In this document: positions 62,709 through 64,000 of the stretch, in pieces | How the letters are laid out: each line of letters begins with the position of its first letter | Numbering within the stretch: position 1 is the first letter of the stretch | DNA from: Arachnia propionica | GTDB taxonomy: Bacteria > Actinomycetota > Actinomycetes > Propionibacteriales > Propionibacteriaceae | NCBI RefSeq assembly: GCF_037055325.1 | Contig: NZ_CP146373.1 | Span: 248,001-312,000 of the forward strand | Length of the DNA stretch: 64,000 nt | Direction of reading: 5' to 3' | Translations under genes and position numbers: made by a program | Notes under the pieces: generated by a model | What the model was told of the DNA's origin: nothing | Databases searched by the model: none | What the model saw: only the letters and a program-made list of their open reading frames with translations

Positions 62709-63799
62709 TTCGCCTGCTTGCGTTCCCGTGGTTGCGGGGCCGTCACCTCGCCACCGCTGATGATTTCGGTGAGCTCCATGTCAGGTACAGCTTCCTCGGC
62801 CATGGCGCGCAGGTTCTGCATGGAAGCGACGATGGAGGTCCGGCGTGCCATCAGCGCCGCCACCTCACGTTCCAGCTGCTCCTTGCGCCAGGCGACCTGT
62901 TCCTCAAGCTGTTCCTGTTTCTGGCGCACTTCCTCCCGCATGGCCGACAACGTAGCCTCGGCTTCGCGTGTGGCGGTGGTCCGGATCTGTTCAGCCTCCT
63001 CCACTGCGGATTCGCGGACCTTGATGGCTTCTGCTCGAGCTTCCTCGATCTGCTTGGTCGCGGCCTCAGAACGAGCCCTGGCCTCCGCAAGCTGGGCGCT
63101 GACGTTTTCCTCGGTTTTCCTGACCGCTTCAGCCTGCTTTGATAGAGCTGCGGCGGTGGACTTCTCCGTGGCCAAGCGCGCAGCAGTGGCATCCCGCTCA
63201 GCCTCCTGACGCATTCGGGCCGCATCGATCCGGGCAGCCTCCAACTGCGCATTAATCCGCTGCGAGGTCTCCTCCAACAACGACTTTGATTGGGCCTCCG
63301 CATCAGCGCGAACCAGATTTGCGTCACGTCGTGCTGCCTCCAGCACTGCCTGTCCTGCTTCGGCCTGTTCCTGCCGGAGCTTGCGGAGGCTGGCGAGCCC
63401 GGACAAACGTACATCGTCTGCTTCCTGCTGGGCGGCTTCGCGGGAAGCCGCCGCCGCCAGACGCGCTTCCTGCCTGAGTCGATCGGACTCGGCCTCCGCC
63501 AGGCGGACCAGTTCGGCTGCCTGCGCTTCAGCGGCTTCCAGCAGTCCACGAGCATGAGCACCGAGTTTGGCGAAATCCGTTGTTCCGACCTGCGCTCGCA
63601 CGAAGCTTGTCTCTCGGCGTTGCTCCCGCAACTGCACCTTCATCTCGAGTAGTCGTTGCTCGAGATCTTGGATGTAGGAATCCACCGCCTGTTTGTCATA
63701 GCCGAGCATGGCATGGGGGAATCCCCCGACGGCGCTGGCCTTGTCCTCGAAGAGGTTGAGGCCGGTCTCCTCCTCGATCTCAGTACGAACATCGGTCAT
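62705..63799 (-). CDS. DivIVA-like coiled-coil protein
   Basis: A 364-residue, almost entirely helical protein. Residues 25-60 (HAMLGYDKQAVDSYIQDLEQRLLEMKVQL) resemble the DivIVA membrane-binding head with its GYD..VD..I pattern. The remaining 290 residues are Ala/Glu/Arg heptad repeats with no break. This suggests a cytoskeletal scaffold at the pole or septum, similar in layout to Streptomyces FilP or Scy. ATG 63799 was preferred over 63820 because AGGAG lies 6 bases upstream. Confidence 0.8.
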   Translation of the reverse strand: MTDVRTEIEEETGLNLFEDKASAVGGFPHAMLGYDKQAVDSYIQDLEQRLLEMKVQLREQRRETSFVRAQVGTTDFAKLGAHARGLLEAAEAQAAELVRLAEAESDRLRQEARLAAAASREAAQQEADDVRLSGLASLRKLRQEQAEAGQAVLEAARRDANLVRADAEAQSKSLLEETSQRINAQLEAARIDAARMRQEAERDATAARLATEKSTAAALSKQAEAVRKTEENVSAQLAEARARSEAATKQIEEARAEAIKVRESAVEEAEQIRTTATREAEATLSAMREEVRQKQEQLEEQVAWRKEQLEREVAALMARRTSIVASMQNLRAMAEEAVPDMELTEIISGGEVTAPQPRERKQAK

Positions 63800-63853
63800 T
63801 GTTGTCTCCTGGCTTGGCACGGTCGGTACCGAGCCTACCTCGGAGTAGGGATG

Positions 63854-63891
63854 AAAGCGCCGGTGGGCACCATCGCGTCCACCGGCGCTTT
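63854..63891 (-). terminator. Terminator after methylmalonyl-CoA epimerase
   Basis: A perfect 13-bp stem (AAAGCGCCGGTGG with its complement) and a 12-base loop, 14 bases downstream of the epimerase stop on the minus strand. The stem ends in TTT, followed by CATCC. It separates that gene from the DivIVA-like gene. Confidence 0.75.
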
Positions 63892-63904
63892 CTCATGAAC
63901 GACC

Positions 63905-64000
63905 TCAGTGAGAGGCGCCCTTGGCGGGTTCCACCAGCTCCAAGAGGACGCCACCGGCATCCTTCGGGTGAACGAAGTTGATGCGGGAATCAGCGGTTCC
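63905..64000 (-). CDS. mce: Methylmalonyl-CoA epimerase, C-terminal end (partial)
   Basis: The last 31 codons of a glyoxalase-fold protein run off the right edge. The visible part reads GTADSRINFVHPKDAGGVLLEL, then VEPAKGASH, matching the C terminus of methylmalonyl-CoA epimerase with its FVHPK..GGVL.ELV glutamate ligand. The enzyme interconverts R and S methylmalonyl-CoA in the propionate pathway. In mycobacteria the orthologue is also close to nucS. Confidence 0.85.
   Translation of the reverse strand, partial: GTADSRINFVHPKDAGGVLLELVEPAKGASH

Overview
This window is a gene-dense, high-GC stretch of actinobacterial chromosome with housekeeping character. Lineage markers that agree are a SigR/RsrA thiol-stress pair, a WhiB protein, the NucS mismatch endonuclease, an E2-E1 fused 2-oxoglutarate dehydrogenase (Kgd), DUF3046 upstream of recA, DUF2550 downstream of the ATP synthase operon, and a 24-residue ribosomal protein bL37 gene. 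RNase Y, a PduO-type cobalamin adenosyltransferase and a methylmalonyl-CoA epimerase together suggest a propionic-acid bacterium (Propionibacteriaceae). That placement is inferred from gene content, not from a search.

Layout. 1-400: end of thiL and a small Mop/TOBE protein. 0.5-5 kb: ftsK, rimO, pgsA. 5-10.9 kb: a DeoR regulator (minus), then DUF3046, recA (with a clear SOS box), recX and rny, with an aldose 1-epimerase convergent to them. 11-18.1 kb: miaB, a small MT0933-like antitoxin (minus), miaA, dapF, hflX and a DinG-type helicase. 18.2-19.9 kb: a secreted M23 peptidase (minus) and initiator tRNA-fMet (minus). 20-24.8 kb: a complete five-gene peptide/opine-type ABC importer operon. 24.9-29.7 kb: serA, then minus-strand hisN, rsgA, aroA and a DoxX-like membrane protein. 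29.7-32.8 kb: sigR-rsrA, bL37, a PdtaS-like sensor kinase and whiB. 32.9-39.5 kb (minus): galK, kgd, a GT87-like membrane glycosyltransferase and tRNA-Arg(CCG). 39.5-40.3 kb: an 0.8-kb stretch I cannot explain. 40.3-44 kb: lysA, hom, thrB. 44-50.5 kb: rho, rpmE, prfA, prmC, tsaC, wecA. 50.1-58.3 kb: the F1Fo ATP synthase operon and DUF2550. 58.3-64 kb: pduO-type adenosyltransferase, a lipoprotein cyclophilin, alpha/beta hydrolase, a CxxC protein, nucS, an AI-2E family permease, a DivIVA-like coiled-coil protein, and the end of methylmalonyl-CoA epimerase at the right edge.

The genes fall into functional blocks: chromosome segregation and repair (FtsK, RecA/RecX, DinG, NucS), translation and tRNA/ribosome modification (RimO, MiaA/MiaB, RsgA, HflX, PrfA/PrmC, TsaC, RpmE), amino-acid synthesis (SerA, HisN, AroA, DapF, LysA, Hom, ThrB), envelope (PgsA, WecA, M23, GT87) and energy (ATP synthase, Kgd). 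Several genes look leaderless, with a -10 box about 6-9 nt before the start codon and no Shine-Dalgarno, as is common in actinobacteria.

No CRISPR array, prophage, insertion sequence or defence island is visible. The signals most worth checking are the sigR control region, where a SigR-type promoter points straight at an upstream in-frame ATG; the nested palindromes beside the recA SOS box; the unexplained 39.5-40.3 kb locus where argS is expected; and a tightly packed divergent pair of leaderless promoters at 58.9 kb.
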